Positions 16,302-23,706 of a stretch of 64,000 bases of DNA are shown here, piece after piece. The stretch is from Alcanivorax sp. DSM 26293 (GTDB lineage Bacteria; Pseudomonadota; Gammaproteobacteria; Pseudomonadales; Alcanivoracaceae), in assembly GCF_900107995.1 (NCBI RefSeq), contig NZ_FNUM01000003.1, positions 186,001 through 250,000 on the forward strand, given 5' to 3'. A program made the translations under genes and the position numbers. Under the pieces are notes generated by a model that worked only from the letters and a program-made list of their open reading frames with translations, was not told the origin of the DNA and did no database searches. Each line of letters starts with the position of its first letter. Within the stretch, counting starts at the first letter, position 1.

Positions 16302-17984
16302 ATGGATATCCAACAAAAACAATGGGATGCGCTTATTGGGCGCATCTACGAAACCGCTTTGTCACCCGGTGACTGGGGCGAATTGCTGGAACCCATGGTG
16401 GACTGGTGCCAGCAGGAGAAGCAGGACCTGGCCACCATGGAGGCATTGCTTGCCCATCTGGATCGCGCTGTGCGCAGCAGCAATCACATGCATTCCCAGG
16501 AAGACCAGAACCACCTGCTCAACGACATGACCAACCGTCTGCCCTGGCCCATGTTGATGGTGGACGACCAACTGCATGTGGTGAAGCACAATTCCGCCGC
16601 TGACCGCATCCTGGCATCGGGCCCGTTACGCATGGCCGATGGCGGCGCACTGATGCTCAGCGATGCCAAACTCAAACAGCAGCTTCAGCAGGTGGTGCGC
16701 CTGCAACATGGTCGCGACAGCCAGTTACTGCATTCCGAACAGGAAAAAATGGTCCTGCTGTGTATGCCCGTGTTTCGCTCCGATGCGCCGGATGAGGTAT
16801 CGCGGGTTACCACCGTGGTCTGGGTGTTTGCCGACCGAAGCGTTGCCGCACCCTCGGTTAAATCTCTGGCGGATCTGTTCGGCATTTCCCCGGCGGAGGC
16901 GCGTCTGTTGCACCTGCTTTGCAAGGTGGGCAACCTCAGTCAGAGTGCCGAACTGCTCTCGGTCAGCGTGCATACGGCCCGCACCCAGCTCAAATCGATC
17001 ATGGGCAAAACCGGCATCAGCAGTCAGGTCGCCCTGGTCAGCCGCGCCATGAGCCATGCCCTGCTGGCAACCCCCACCCTTGCCACCCACGATGGTCATG
17101 AAGAACGCTTTATGGTGCTACCGGATCACCGGGTGCTGAGCTGGTTTGAATATGGCTGCCCGGAAGGCAAGCCGTTGCTGGTCATGGAAAACCAGGCCGG
17201 CAATATGCCCTGCCATGAGCCCCATCACGACTGGTATGTGTCACAGGGCCTGAGAGTGCTGGTTGTGGTGCGACCCGGGTTCGGTATTTCCAGTCCCTGC
17301 CCGAACGGCAGCTTTGTGGATTTTGCCGATGATCTGCGCTATTTCTGCGAGCGCCTGAACCTGCAGCAGCCCATCCTCGCCGGGTATTGTTTCGGCGGCC
17401 CCTACGCTCTGGCTGCCGCCGCCAGATACCCGTCCCTGTTCCAGCAGGTTGGCGTGATTGGCAGCCTCGTACCCTGGCAATACATGCATTCAGGTCAACT
17501 GGACCCCATGCATGACCGGTTACTGAAAATGGTGGATCGCGATCCCAGAATCTTCATCTCTCTGGGGAAAATGGCGCTGCGCGGGGTCAACCGCTCCCCG
17601 GAAAAGTTCTTTTCCTTCTTCTCCCGCTTCCTCGACCCCAAAGACGCCAGCCTGATTAACGACCCGGCCGTACAGGCAATCACCCTGCCACAGTTACGCC
17701 AACGCTGGTTCCAGGGCGCCAGGGTAATCATTGATGATTATTTGCGGGTGTTACGCCCCTGGAAGTTTGAGCTGACGGACATCACCATCCCCACCCAGGT
17801 CTGGCATGGCGCGCTGGATCGCAGCGTCCAGGTGGAATCCGCCCGCGCCATGGCCGAGGCCATTCCTGGCGCACAGTTTCACGTGCTGGAAAACCAGGGC
17901 CGCTACCCGGTCATAGAATGCTGGCAGGAGTTTGTGGAAGCACTGGCTGGCTCGATACCCCAGACCATCACGCAACGGGCCTGA
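16302..17984 (+). CDS. LuxR-type regulator fused to an alpha/beta hydrolase domain lacking the catalytic His
   Basis: A 560-residue fusion. Residues 1-190 are a PAS-like sensor region. Residues about 195-255 form a LuxR-type HTH (FGISPAEARLLHLLC, then VSVHTARTQLKSIMGKTGIS). Residues about 270-555 form an alpha/beta hydrolase. Its nucleophile elbow is GYCFGG with Cys363 in place of Ser, the acid Asp506 is kept (HGALDRSV), but the position expected for the catalytic His is Arg534 (ENQGRYPV). This suggests a ligand-sensing pseudo-enzyme, although Cys-nucleophile hydrolases (dienelactone hydrolase, GYCxGG) exist. It is a single gene downstream of the LpoB operon; targets are unknown. Confidence 0.85.
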   Translation: MDIQQKQWDALIGRIYETALSPGDWGELLEPMVDWCQQEKQDLATMEALLAHLDRAVRSSNHMHSQEDQNHLLNDMTNRLPWPMLMVDDQLHVVKHNSAADRILASGPLRMADGGALMLSDAKLKQQLQQVVRLQHGRDSQLLHSEQEKMVLLCMPVFRSDAPDEVSRVTTVVWVFADRSVAAPSVKSLADLFGISPAEARLLHLLCKVGNLSQSAELLSVSVHTARTQLKSIMGKTGISSQVALVSRAMSHALLATPTLATHDGHEERFMVLPDHRVLSWFEYGCPEGKPLLVMENQAGNMPCHEPHHDWYVSQGLRVLVVVRPGFGISSPCPNGSFVDFADDLRYFCERLNLQQPILAGYCFGGPYALAAAARYPSLFQQVGVIGSLVPWQYMHSGQLDPMHDRLLKMVDRDPRIFISLGKMALRGVNRSPEKFFSFFSRFLDPKDASLINDPAVQAITLPQLRQRWFQGARVIIDDYLRVLRPWKFELTDITIPTQVWHGALDRSVQVESARAMAEAIPGAQFHVLENQGRYPVIECWQEFVEALAGSIPQTITQRA

Positions 17985-18013
17985 CGCGGAACCCCGGCCT
18001 GCCGGGTGATCCG

Positions 18014-18508
18014 TTATTCCGGTTCTGCATTCTCTTGCTGGAGAGCGCGGTTCAGCACGTCCAGGAACAGGTCGAACTGATAGGAAAAACGCCAGTTCTC
18101 CCTGTCCAGGGAATCCGGTGTGTGCCAGCTCAACCCCTTCACTTCCGCAAGCGCCCGGGCGGGCACAGCCAGTGGCGACGCCGACAACGGTTGCTGCGGG
18201 TAACAGCGGTAGAGATGAAAACCGTTTTTCATCACTTCCAGCCGCCGCCCCACCGTGACCGCAAGCCCGGTCTCCTCCAGGGTTTCACGGTATGCCGTAC
18301 ATTGGGCCAGCTCATTCTCCTCCCGGGTGCCGCCCGGAACCCCCAGCTTGCCACCCCAGCGGTGGCTCACCAGCAATGCCTGGCCGTCCTGCAGAATCAG
18401 GCAGCCTGCATTTGCCCGCCTGTCATCTTCCTCGCCAGGCACCCGCGGACAGTCAGCCAGGATCGGCGACACCAGGGTCAGCAGCATGGCGATGGCGGGT
18501 ATTCTCAT
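18014..18508 (-). CDS. Nudix hydrolase with signal peptide
   Basis: A 164-residue Nudix protein. The complete Nudix box reads GTREENE-x7-RETLEETGL (GX5EX7REUXEEXGU). It is preceded by GGKLGVPGG as normal. Unusually, the first 18 residues (MRIPAIAMLLTLVSPILA) form a signal peptide followed by DCPRVPG, so the enzyme should act in the periplasm. The substrate is unknown; nucleoside diphosphate derivatives are typical. It is 15 bp downstream of the GGCT-like gene in the same direction and converges with the LuxR-hydrolase gene. Confidence 0.82.
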   Translation of the reverse strand: MRIPAIAMLLTLVSPILADCPRVPGEEDDRRANAGCLILQDGQALLVSHRWGGKLGVPGGTREENELAQCTAYRETLEETGLAVTVGRRLEVMKNGFHLYRCYPQQPLSASPLAVPARALAEVKGLSWHTPDSLDRENWRFSYQFDLFLDVLNRALQQENAEPE

Positions 18509-18523
18509 GACATGTCCGACCGG

Positions 18524-18871
18524 TTATGGCCAGCGACCGCTAGCACAACGTCGCGCGGATCGGGGCATCCGTTGCAACAGGTAGAGAATGGCGGGGCCGA
18601 AGTCGGTCTGAATCGATTCACGGCGGTACACCCGTGGCACCTCTTCAAGCCGGTCCAGCGCTGCCAGAGTCAGCGCATCCACCTCATACAATTCACCCTG
18701 CAGTGCCGTGGTCCCGGGACGCCACGCTCCCGGGTAAGTGCCCAGATCAAATAACTGGTAGGCAGGCGCTGTTTGCCAGCTCGCCACGAAACGGGCCCGG
18801 CGCAGGAACCCCTGATTTCTGCCACCGCGCTTGAGTGTGCCATACACGAAGACCAGCATCGGAAGAGCCAT
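18524..18871 (-). CDS. Gamma-glutamylcyclotransferase / AIG2-like protein
   Basis: A 115-residue GGCT-fold protein. It opens with the substrate loop FVYGTLKRGGRNQGFL and has the conserved Glu in GELYEVD, then LAALDRLEEVPRVYRR. Such proteins release 5-oxoproline from gamma-glutamyl amines or peptides. The first ATG at 18871 was used; a TTG one codon upstream has no separate ribosome site. It lies between the Nudix gene (15 bp) and the EEP nuclease gene (59 bp), all on the minus strand. Confidence 0.85.
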   Translation of the reverse strand: MALPMLVFVYGTLKRGGRNQGFLRRARFVASWQTAPAYQLFDLGTYPGAWRPGTTALQGELYEVDALTLAALDRLEEVPRVYRRESIQTDFGPAILYLLQRMPRSARRCASGRWP

Positions 18872-18930
18872 CAATGGTTGTCGATGAATAAAATCGGGCC
18901 CCTTTCAAGGGTCGACCCGACGCACCGTTA

Positions 18931-19833
18931 TCAACGAATCAGCGGCAGCCGATGTTCCCGCGTGGCCGCAATCACCTCGTCCGGTACCAGAATTTCCGTA
19001 GCCAGGGGCAGGTGGTCCGACAGCAGGCAATCTTCCAGTACCCGGGTGTGACGACTCTGCAGGGCCGGAGACAGCAGAATATGATCGATATGCCGGTCCG
19101 GGGCCCAGCTCGGGTAGGTATTGAGGTTGTCTGCCTCCACGGTCCGCAGCCCCAGGCTTGCCAGTGGCGACGCCTCCAGGTGCTCCAGACGGCAATTGAA
19201 GTCACCCATCATCACCACATACTTGTAGCCTTCAAGCAACCGGGTCAGGTAAGCCAGCTGGGTATTGCGCACTTTTTCGCCCAGAGCAAGATGGGCAACC
19301 ACCACCACCAGAGGCTGGATGGGATGGCCATACTTGATGATGATGGCCCCACGCCCAGGCAGACCGGGTAACCGGTGATCCTTCACCTCAAAGGGCTGAT
19401 GGCGGCTGAGGAAACCATTGCTGAACTGGCCGAGACGGCCCAGATTACGATTGAGTTGCTGATGCCAGAAGGCAAAATCGCCCAGCGATGCCAGGTGCAC
19501 CAACTGATTCATATTACGCGAGCGCAGGCTGCCGCCATCCACTTCCTGCAGCCCAACCACATCAAAGTGGCTCAACACCTCGGCAATCTGCTCAATGGTT
19601 TCCACGCTGCGCGGATGTGCTACCAGGTGCTTCCAGCTGCCGGTGATGTAATCACCGAATTTCTGGCTGCCGATGCCGGCCTGGATATTGAAGCTGAGCA
19701 GCTTGATGCTCGTGTCAGGGAGGATAATTTCACGGGTCTGACGGGTGCGCCTCACCCCTTCCCGGGCGAAGGAAAAGCCCGCAGGGCGGGCTTTCCAGTC
19801 ACGATAGGCAGTGCGGGCACGATCCAGCAGCAT
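18931..19833 (-). CDS. Endonuclease/exonuclease/phosphatase (EEP) family protein
   Basis: A 300-residue EEP-fold hydrolase. Family motifs in order: LLSFNIQAG (Asn), VGLQEVDGG (catalytic Glu), VVVVAHLAL (His), MMGDFNCRLE (Asp-Asn), APDRHIDHIL and the terminal LSDHLPL (catalytic Asp-His). A member of this family precedes dsbA in pseudomonads. The start at 19833 is 3 bp after the dsbA stop. A terminator-like hairpin (19773-19794) lies inside the first codons, so the true start could be slightly downstream, for instance a GTG near residue 27. Substrate unknown. Confidence 0.83.
   Translation of the reverse strand: MLLDRARTAYRDWKARPAGFSFAREGVRRTRQTREIILPDTSIKLLSFNIQAGIGSQKFGDYITGSWKHLVAHPRSVETIEQIAEVLSHFDVVGLQEVDGGSLRSRNMNQLVHLASLGDFAFWHQQLNRNLGRLGQFSNGFLSRHQPFEVKDHRLPGLPGRGAIIIKYGHPIQPLVVVVAHLALGEKVRNTQLAYLTRLLEGYKYVVMMGDFNCRLEHLEASPLASLGLRTVEADNLNTYPSWAPDRHIDHILLSPALQSRHTRVLEDCLLSDHLPLATEILVPDEVIAATREHRLPLIR
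19773..19794 (-). terminator. Terminator-like hairpin after dsbA, within the start of the EEP gene
   Basis: Minus strand AAAGCCCGC-CCT-GCGGGCTTTT is a 9-bp stem with a 3-nt loop and four Ts. It is 43 bp past the dsbA stop and could attenuate read-through into the EEP gene. Confidence 0.5.
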
Positions 19834-19836
19834 GAA

Positions 19837-20472
19837 TCAACCGCCAGTCCTTTCCTTGTTGGCCAGATACTCGATGACCTCGAACAGCTCGCCGGTGTTC
19901 TTCAGGTTCTCGCGCAATACCAGGTACTTGCCGTTAACGACAAAGTTGGGCACACCCGGAATCTTGTATTCCTTGGTCAGCGCCTCCGCCTGACGAACCT
20001 TGGTGGACACACCGAAGGAGCTGTACAGACGGTTGAACTTGTCCGGCTCGACGCCGTATTTACGGAAGAAGTTGGCCAGTGCCGGTTCATTGAACAGCGG
20101 CTCACGGTGCTTGTGAATGGCATCAAACAGGGGAGCGTGGACTTCATCCACCAGACCCAGGGTTTCCTCTACGTAGTAAGCACGGGCCAGCGGCTCGGCA
20201 TTACGCAGGAACAGCACCGGGGTGCGCACGTAATCAATATAGTCCGGCTTGGATTCCAGCCACTTATCTACCGCCGGTTCCAGAGAGTAACAGTGGGGGC
20301 AGGCGTAGGAGAAAAACTCCCGCACTTCCACCTTGCTGGGGTCACTCACATTGCCGGGCACATCCAGGATCTTGTAGTGGGTGTCCACAGCAAAACGGGC
20401 ATGTTCATCGGCTGCAACCGCAGCGGTTGCCAGGCCCAGACTCATCAGCAAAGCCGTCACAAAGCGAAGCAT
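19837..20472 (-). CDS. dsbA: Thiol:disulfide interchange protein DsbA
   Basis: A 211-residue periplasmic oxidoreductase that introduces disulfides into exported proteins. It has a signal peptide (ending AVAADE), thioredoxin-fold active site FFSYACPHCYSLEP, helical insert, and cis-Pro segment IPGVPNFVVNGKY. Length is normal. It stands next to the periplasmic cytochromes c4 and c5, whose CxxCH cysteines pass through the Dsb/Ccm system. A cold terminator separates it from cytochrome c4. Confidence 0.95.
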   Translation of the reverse strand: MLRFVTALLMSLGLATAAVAADEHARFAVDTHYKILDVPGNVSDPSKVEVREFFSYACPHCYSLEPAVDKWLESKPDYIDYVRTPVLFLRNAEPLARAYYVEETLGLVDEVHAPLFDAIHKHREPLFNEPALANFFRKYGVEPDKFNRLYSSFGVSTKVRQAEALTKEYKIPGVPNFVVNGKYLVLRENLKNTGELFEVIEYLANKERTGG

Positions 20473-20595
20473 GGGTTCATCTCCTTATTGTTGGTCTCCG
20501 CACGGTAGGACCGCCGGAATCATTATTTTCTCCCGCCACCGGGCAAAAAACACGTCAGTGCTGGGGGAATCATTTATCTTTTCATGATAACAACG

Positions 20596-20622
20596 AAAAA
20601 GGCAGCCCGCAGGCTGCCTTTT
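20596..20622 (-). terminator. Rho-independent terminator of the cytochrome c4 transcript
   Basis: GGCAGCC-CGCA-GGCTGCC at 20601-20618 is flanked by AAAAA and TTTT, so it works on the minus strand after the cytochrome genes (T5) and also in the opposite sense. Confidence 0.85.
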
Positions 20623-20645
20623 CTACAAACCGTAACCAATCAGAT

Positions 20646-21299
20646 CTATTTGGACAAACCAGCAATGTAGCTGGCCACCGCCTTGATCTGGGAGTCGCTC
20701 ATCTTGGCAGCAACGGTCTGCATCATGCCTGGGGCATCACCATCGGTATCATTGGTGCGTTTGATCACGTTATCGCCCAGATCATTACGGCCAGCGGCAC
20801 GGAACGCCTTCAGCTGATCTTCCACATACTGGGCATTCTGACCAGCCAGGTGCGGATACTTGGCGCCATCAATACCCTGACCTGCAGGGCCGTGGCAGCC
20901 CGAGCATGCAGGCAGACCATTAGCCGCATCACCACCGCGATACAGTTTGGCACCCTGCTCTACCCATTCCGGGTCAGCCTGACCGGACTGCGCTTCCTGA
21001 GAAGCGTAATACGCCCCCAGATCCGCCATGTCCTGCTCACTCAGGTTGGCAGCCTGACCGGCCATGATGGCATTTTCACGTTTACCGGACTTGTAATCCT
21101 GAAGCTGCTTGACCAGGTAGGCTTCACCCTGACCCGCCAGTTTCGGGTAGTTACCAGCAATCGGCTTGCTACCGCCAGGGCCGTGACAAGCGGCACAGGG
21201 AGCGGCTTTTGCTTCACCGGCCTCAGCATCACCTGCAGCCAGAGTCGGGTTGGCTACTACGGCAGCCGCCATCAGCACGAACAGTTTGAAAAACTTCAT
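20646..21299 (-). CDS. Diheme cytochrome c4
   Basis: A 217-residue exported diheme cytochrome. The signal peptide ends near PTLAAGD. Heme motifs are CAACHG (first domain) and CSGCHG (second domain), each followed by a KLAGQ / HLAGQ segment. Distal methionines are seen in NAIMAGQA and GDAPGMMQTVA. Cytochrome c4 passes electrons from the bc1 complex to terminal oxidases. The gene pairs with the cytochrome c5-like gene 23 bp upstream, an arrangement also found before engB in pseudomonads. Confidence 0.94.
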   Translation of the reverse strand: MKFFKLFVLMAAAVVANPTLAAGDAEAGEAKAAPCAACHGPGGSKPIAGNYPKLAGQGEAYLVKQLQDYKSGKRENAIMAGQAANLSEQDMADLGAYYASQEAQSGQADPEWVEQGAKLYRGGDAANGLPACSGCHGPAGQGIDGAKYPHLAGQNAQYVEDQLKAFRAAGRNDLGDNVIKRTNDTDGDAPGMMQTVAAKMSDSQIKAVASYIAGLSK

Positions 21300-21322
21300 G
21301 GCCTATCCTTTCGTACAGCGTC

Positions 21323-21616
21323 TTATTTGCTTTTGGACATGTACTCAATCAGAGCACGGTATTCGTCGTCGCTACAGTCGTTACACATGCCTTTCGGCGG
21401 CATGGCGTTGTACCCTTCCTTCACGTGCTTCACCAGGGTATCCATGCCTTTAGCGCGCAACGGCTTCCAGGCGGCTTCATCGTGAGCCTTGGGGGCACCG
21501 GCTGCGCCGGAAGTATGGCAGAAGGTGCAGCTACTGTTATAGCGCTCTTCCACAGTGGCGGCGGTGGCCGCTCCTGCCATCATGATCAATGCAATGCCTG
21601 CTACCAAACCCTTCAT
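21323..21616 (-). CDS. Monoheme cytochrome c5 family protein
   Basis: A 97-residue exported cytochrome. The signal peptide ends AATAAT. The heme motif is SCTFCHTSG, the axial Met is in YNAMPPKGMC, and a c5-typical disulfide pair is in GMCNDCSDDEY. It acts as a small periplasmic electron carrier. It is first of the two-gene cytochrome unit and ends 23 bp before cytochrome c4. Confidence 0.93.
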   Translation of the reverse strand: MKGLVAGIALIMMAGAATAATVEERYNSSCTFCHTSGAAGAPKAHDEAAWKPLRAKGMDTLVKHVKEGYNAMPPKGMCNDCSDDEYRALIEYMSKSK

Positions 21617-21780
21617 ATCCTACCTCTGCTATGCTGGCGTCAACCGCTGGCGAAGTGTGGATTTGCCTTTCCCGTCAAACCCTTGTAGAACGTCGACCGC
21701 CCTGGCAACCGCCAGGAGGGTCAGGCGGCCGGGATTATATACCAGTCTGGCACGCGCCGTCATATTCCATGTGAAGGGTG

Positions 21781-22048
21781 AGAACCTGTGTGGAGTCTAT
21801 ACACAGCCGCGTTGCCGCTGAAAATAAGGCCAGGCAAGGCGCGGTCCGCAGAGCCTGACGGGTCAAGTTCAAGGATCGCAACACAGCATGGCCTTATTTT
21901 CAGCGGCAACCCGAAGGGCCGGGACCCTTTTTCCGCCAGGTCGTGATTACGCTCGTTCATGTAGAATCACTACACATCACAATCGCAATCACGACCTGGC
22001 GAAAAAATTGCCTCCGGCGCGGCTGCGTATAGACTCCACACAGGTTCT
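21781..22048. repeat. 268-bp composite element of nested inverted repeats upstream of engB
   Basis: Outer 30-bp arms (21781-21810 and 22019-22048) match as an inverted pair with one mismatch. Inside are two further stems: a perfect 22-bp pair at 21811-21832 / 21889-21910 with a 56-nt loop, and a perfect 15-bp pair at 21934-21948 / 21987-22001 whose 38-nt loop carries a small TGTAG-AATCA-CTACA hairpin. The structure is MITE-like. It ends 6 bp before the engB start codon, so it must carry or block the engB leader. Confidence 0.8.
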
Positions 22049-22054
22049 TAGGTT

Positions 22055-22696
22055 ATGGGTAACAGTCAAAAGCATCCAGCAGAGATCCTGCTCCACCAGG
22101 CCAGTTTCCTGCAAAGCGCCCAGCGCCTGGACCAGTGCCCGCCTGACGAGGGCCGGGAAGTGGCCTTCGCCGGCCGCTCCAACGCCGGTAAATCCAGCGC
22201 CATCAACCGCCTGACCGGGCAGAGAACCCTGGCCCGGACCTCCAAGACCCCCGGCCGCACCCAGCTGATCAACTTTTTTGCCCTGGACGAGGAACGGCGC
22301 CTGGTGGACCTGCCCGGCTACGGCTACGCCAAGGTGGCCAAGAGCAAGCGCAACGAGTGGCAGGAACACCTGGATCACTACCTGGCCGAGCGCCAGGTGC
22401 TGGTGGGGCTGGTATTGATGATGGATATTCGCCATCCCCTCAAGGATTTCGATCTGCTGATGCTGGAATGGTCCGCCCAGGCCAACATGCCGATTCATAT
22501 CCTCATGACCAAGGCCGACAAACTCAAGTTCGGCGCCGCCAAATCCACCCTGCTGAAGGTGCAGAGCCAGCTCAAGAACCATCCTGCACCGCTGTCCCTG
22601 CAATTATTTTCTGCCACCAACGGTACCGGCTGCGAAGCGGCCTGGGACAAACTGGGGGAATGGTTGGAGATCGCAGCGCCTGACCAGAGCGAGTGA
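22055..22696 (+). CDS. engB: Ribosome biogenesis GTP-binding protein EngB (YihA/YsxC)
   Basis: A 213-residue essential GTPase for 50S assembly. GTPase motifs: GRSNAGKSS (G1), TPGRTQ (G2), DLPGYGYA (G3), TKADK (G4), FSATNGTG (G5). An in-frame stop lies two codons before ATG 22055, so no longer start is possible. The ribosome site is weak (TTAGG). The 268-bp palindromic element ends 6 bp upstream, which is odd for an essential gene. Two small RNAs lie beyond its 3' end in the opposite orientation. Confidence 0.94.
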   Translation: MGNSQKHPAEILLHQASFLQSAQRLDQCPPDEGREVAFAGRSNAGKSSAINRLTGQRTLARTSKTPGRTQLINFFALDEERRLVDLPGYGYAKVAKSKRNEWQEHLDHYLAERQVLVGLVLMMDIRHPLKDFDLLMLEWSAQANMPIHILMTKADKLKFGAAKSTLLKVQSQLKNHPAPLSLQLFSATNGTGCEAAWDKLGEWLEIAAPDQSE

Positions 22697-22868
22697 CGAG
22701 TTTCGAAACCTGCCTCTGTGGCAGCCGGACTTACTGACGTTCGGGGCCTCTGGACAATGCCCAATGGTTTGCCGGCAAGCGGTGATCACCAGGCATTGAG
22801 GATTCTGAAAGGTTTTCGCAACTCGGTACTCGTACCTCGCCACTTTCTTCCGGGAAAAAGTTCCAGAC

Positions 22869-23018
22869 AAAAAAATCCCCGGCAGCAATTCTTGGGGGAA
22901 GGGAACGACTTGCTGCCGGGGAGGCTTGCCGCCCCGGCCTCTTTGGGGGGAAAGGCCGGGACAAAACACGACGGGCCGGTGAGGGTACTGGGGGATCGGG
23001 GGTTCCGGCCCGTCGCAT
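22869..23018 (-). ncRNA. Sigma-E-dependent small RNA 1 (ErsA/Spot42-locus sRNA, left copy)
   Basis: About 150 nt on the minus strand. Three stems: CGACGGGCCGG with CCGGCCCGTCG (11 bp, arms 23005-23015 and 22969-22979), CCCGGCCT with AGGCCGGG (22953-22960 and 22933-22940), and an 11-bp terminator stem (22911-22921 and 22877-22887) followed by seven Ts (22869-22875). All loops are C-rich: CCCCCGATCCCCC in loop 1, CCCCCC in loop 2, TTCCCTTCCCCC in loop 3. A second copy 450 bp away keeps the loops and changes the stems in compensating pairs. Position next to engB matches the sigma-factor-controlled ErsA of Pseudomonas. It probably pairs with G-rich ribosome sites of envelope mRNAs (inference). 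Confidence 0.82.
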
Positions 23019-23021
23019 TAA

Positions 23022-23051
23022 TAGAGACTGCCGTGTTCGCTGAAAAGTTCC
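23022..23051 (-). promoter_or_regulatory. Sigma-E (RpoE/AlgU) promoter of sRNA 1
   Basis: On the minus strand GGAACTT (23045-23051), a 16-nt spacer, then GTCTCTA (23022-23028), an excellent fit to the sigma-E consensus GGAACTT-N16-GTCnnA. The first RNA stem begins 13 nt after the first base of the -10 element. Confidence 0.8.
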
Positions 23052-23314
23052 AGCCCCTTGCCCTGTTTTTTTGCCCGACTGTCGATCTGCGTCACAAAAC
23101 TGGCACTGTATGGCACACGCCTGCCCCCGTCCCGCTTCTGCCGCAATGGAAAAACGGACCCAACTCTCCCCTATCCCACTGATCAGAAAGCAGTATTCGT
23201 CACGCAGAGATCTCTGGCACAGGGATTGCTTAGTTCTTGGACAGAAGTTCGCGAACTGCGCGAAAACACGAAGAGGTTGCAGTTTGCCATTGCCTGTCAG
23301 CACAAACGACAGGC

Positions 23315-23468
23315 AAAAAAAATCCCTGGCAGCAATCTTGGGGGAAGGGAACGACTGCGCTGCCAGGGAGGCTTGCCGCCCCAACCTCTGGGGGGAGATT
23401 GGGGAGTCCAAATACGCTACGGATCGACGAGGGTACTGGGGGATCGGGGGGTGCCAATCCGTAGCTAT
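23315..23468 (-). ncRNA. Sigma-E-dependent small RNA 2 (tandem copy)
   Basis: About 154 nt on the minus strand, upstream of and parallel to sRNA 1. Stems: GCTACGGAT with ATCCGTAGC (9 bp, arms 23457-23465 and 23416-23424), CCCCAA-c-CTC with GAG-a-TTGGGG (23395-23404 and 23379-23388), and a 10-bp terminator stem CCCTGGCAGC with GCTGCCAGGG followed by eight Ts (23315-23322). Loop 1 repeats the C-rich sequence of sRNA 1 (plus-strand complement 23430-23450), as does the linker GCGGCAAGCCT. The stem pairs differ from sRNA 1 in a compensating way, which is strong evidence for a functional RNA. Confidence 0.82.
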
Positions 23469-23471
23469 TCT

Positions 23472-23501
23472 TTAGGACCACACCGTTTTTTCGAAAGTTC
23501 C
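23472..23501 (-). promoter_or_regulatory. Sigma-E promoter of sRNA 2
   Basis: Minus strand GGAACTT (23495-23501), 16-nt spacer, GTCCTAA (23472-23478). Spacing, and distance to the first stem (13 nt), are identical to the promoter of sRNA 1 exactly 450 bp away. Confidence 0.8.
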
Positions 23502-23537
23502 TGCCGGTTTCACCTTTTACATTTTTTACGATCGAAT

Positions 23538-23705
23538 AAGCTACAAGCCGCAAGCTTCAAGCTGCAACACGATTAAGGCTGCAGCCAACCGACCCCCTCT
23601 CCTCCGCGATTCCCGCATACAAACCCGACGTTAAATCGCGGGCATGGCTTTGCCGCATCGTCCTGCCAGTTCCGCGTTGCAGCTTGTTGCTTGGAGCTTG
23701 CCGCT
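23538..23705. repeat. Dispersed palindromic element, copy 2
   Basis: Arms AAGCTACAAGCCGCAAGCTT (23538 on) and GCAGCTTGTTGCTTGGAGCT (near 23680-23699) are inverted relatives of copy 1 at 4328-4480. The core shares AAATCGCGGGC and TTTGCCGCAT. It ends one base before the stop codon of mrpG and may serve as its terminator. Confidence 0.7.
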
Positions 23706-23706
23706 T

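Noticed and set aside
21760-21960. 66-codon minus-strand frame across the nested palindrome
   Set aside because: Its codons are dictated by the inverted repeats; no ribosome site and no family match.
22839-22864. A third GGAACTT (minus strand) just after the terminator of sRNA 1, with GGC at the -10 position
   Set aside because: The -10 lacks the T of GTC, and no three-stem structure or T-run follows, so a third sRNA is not supported.
23091-23260. Spacer between the two sRNAs as a possible further RNA unit
   Set aside because: A CGAACTT lies near 23250, but there is no -10 at the right distance and no homology to the two units.
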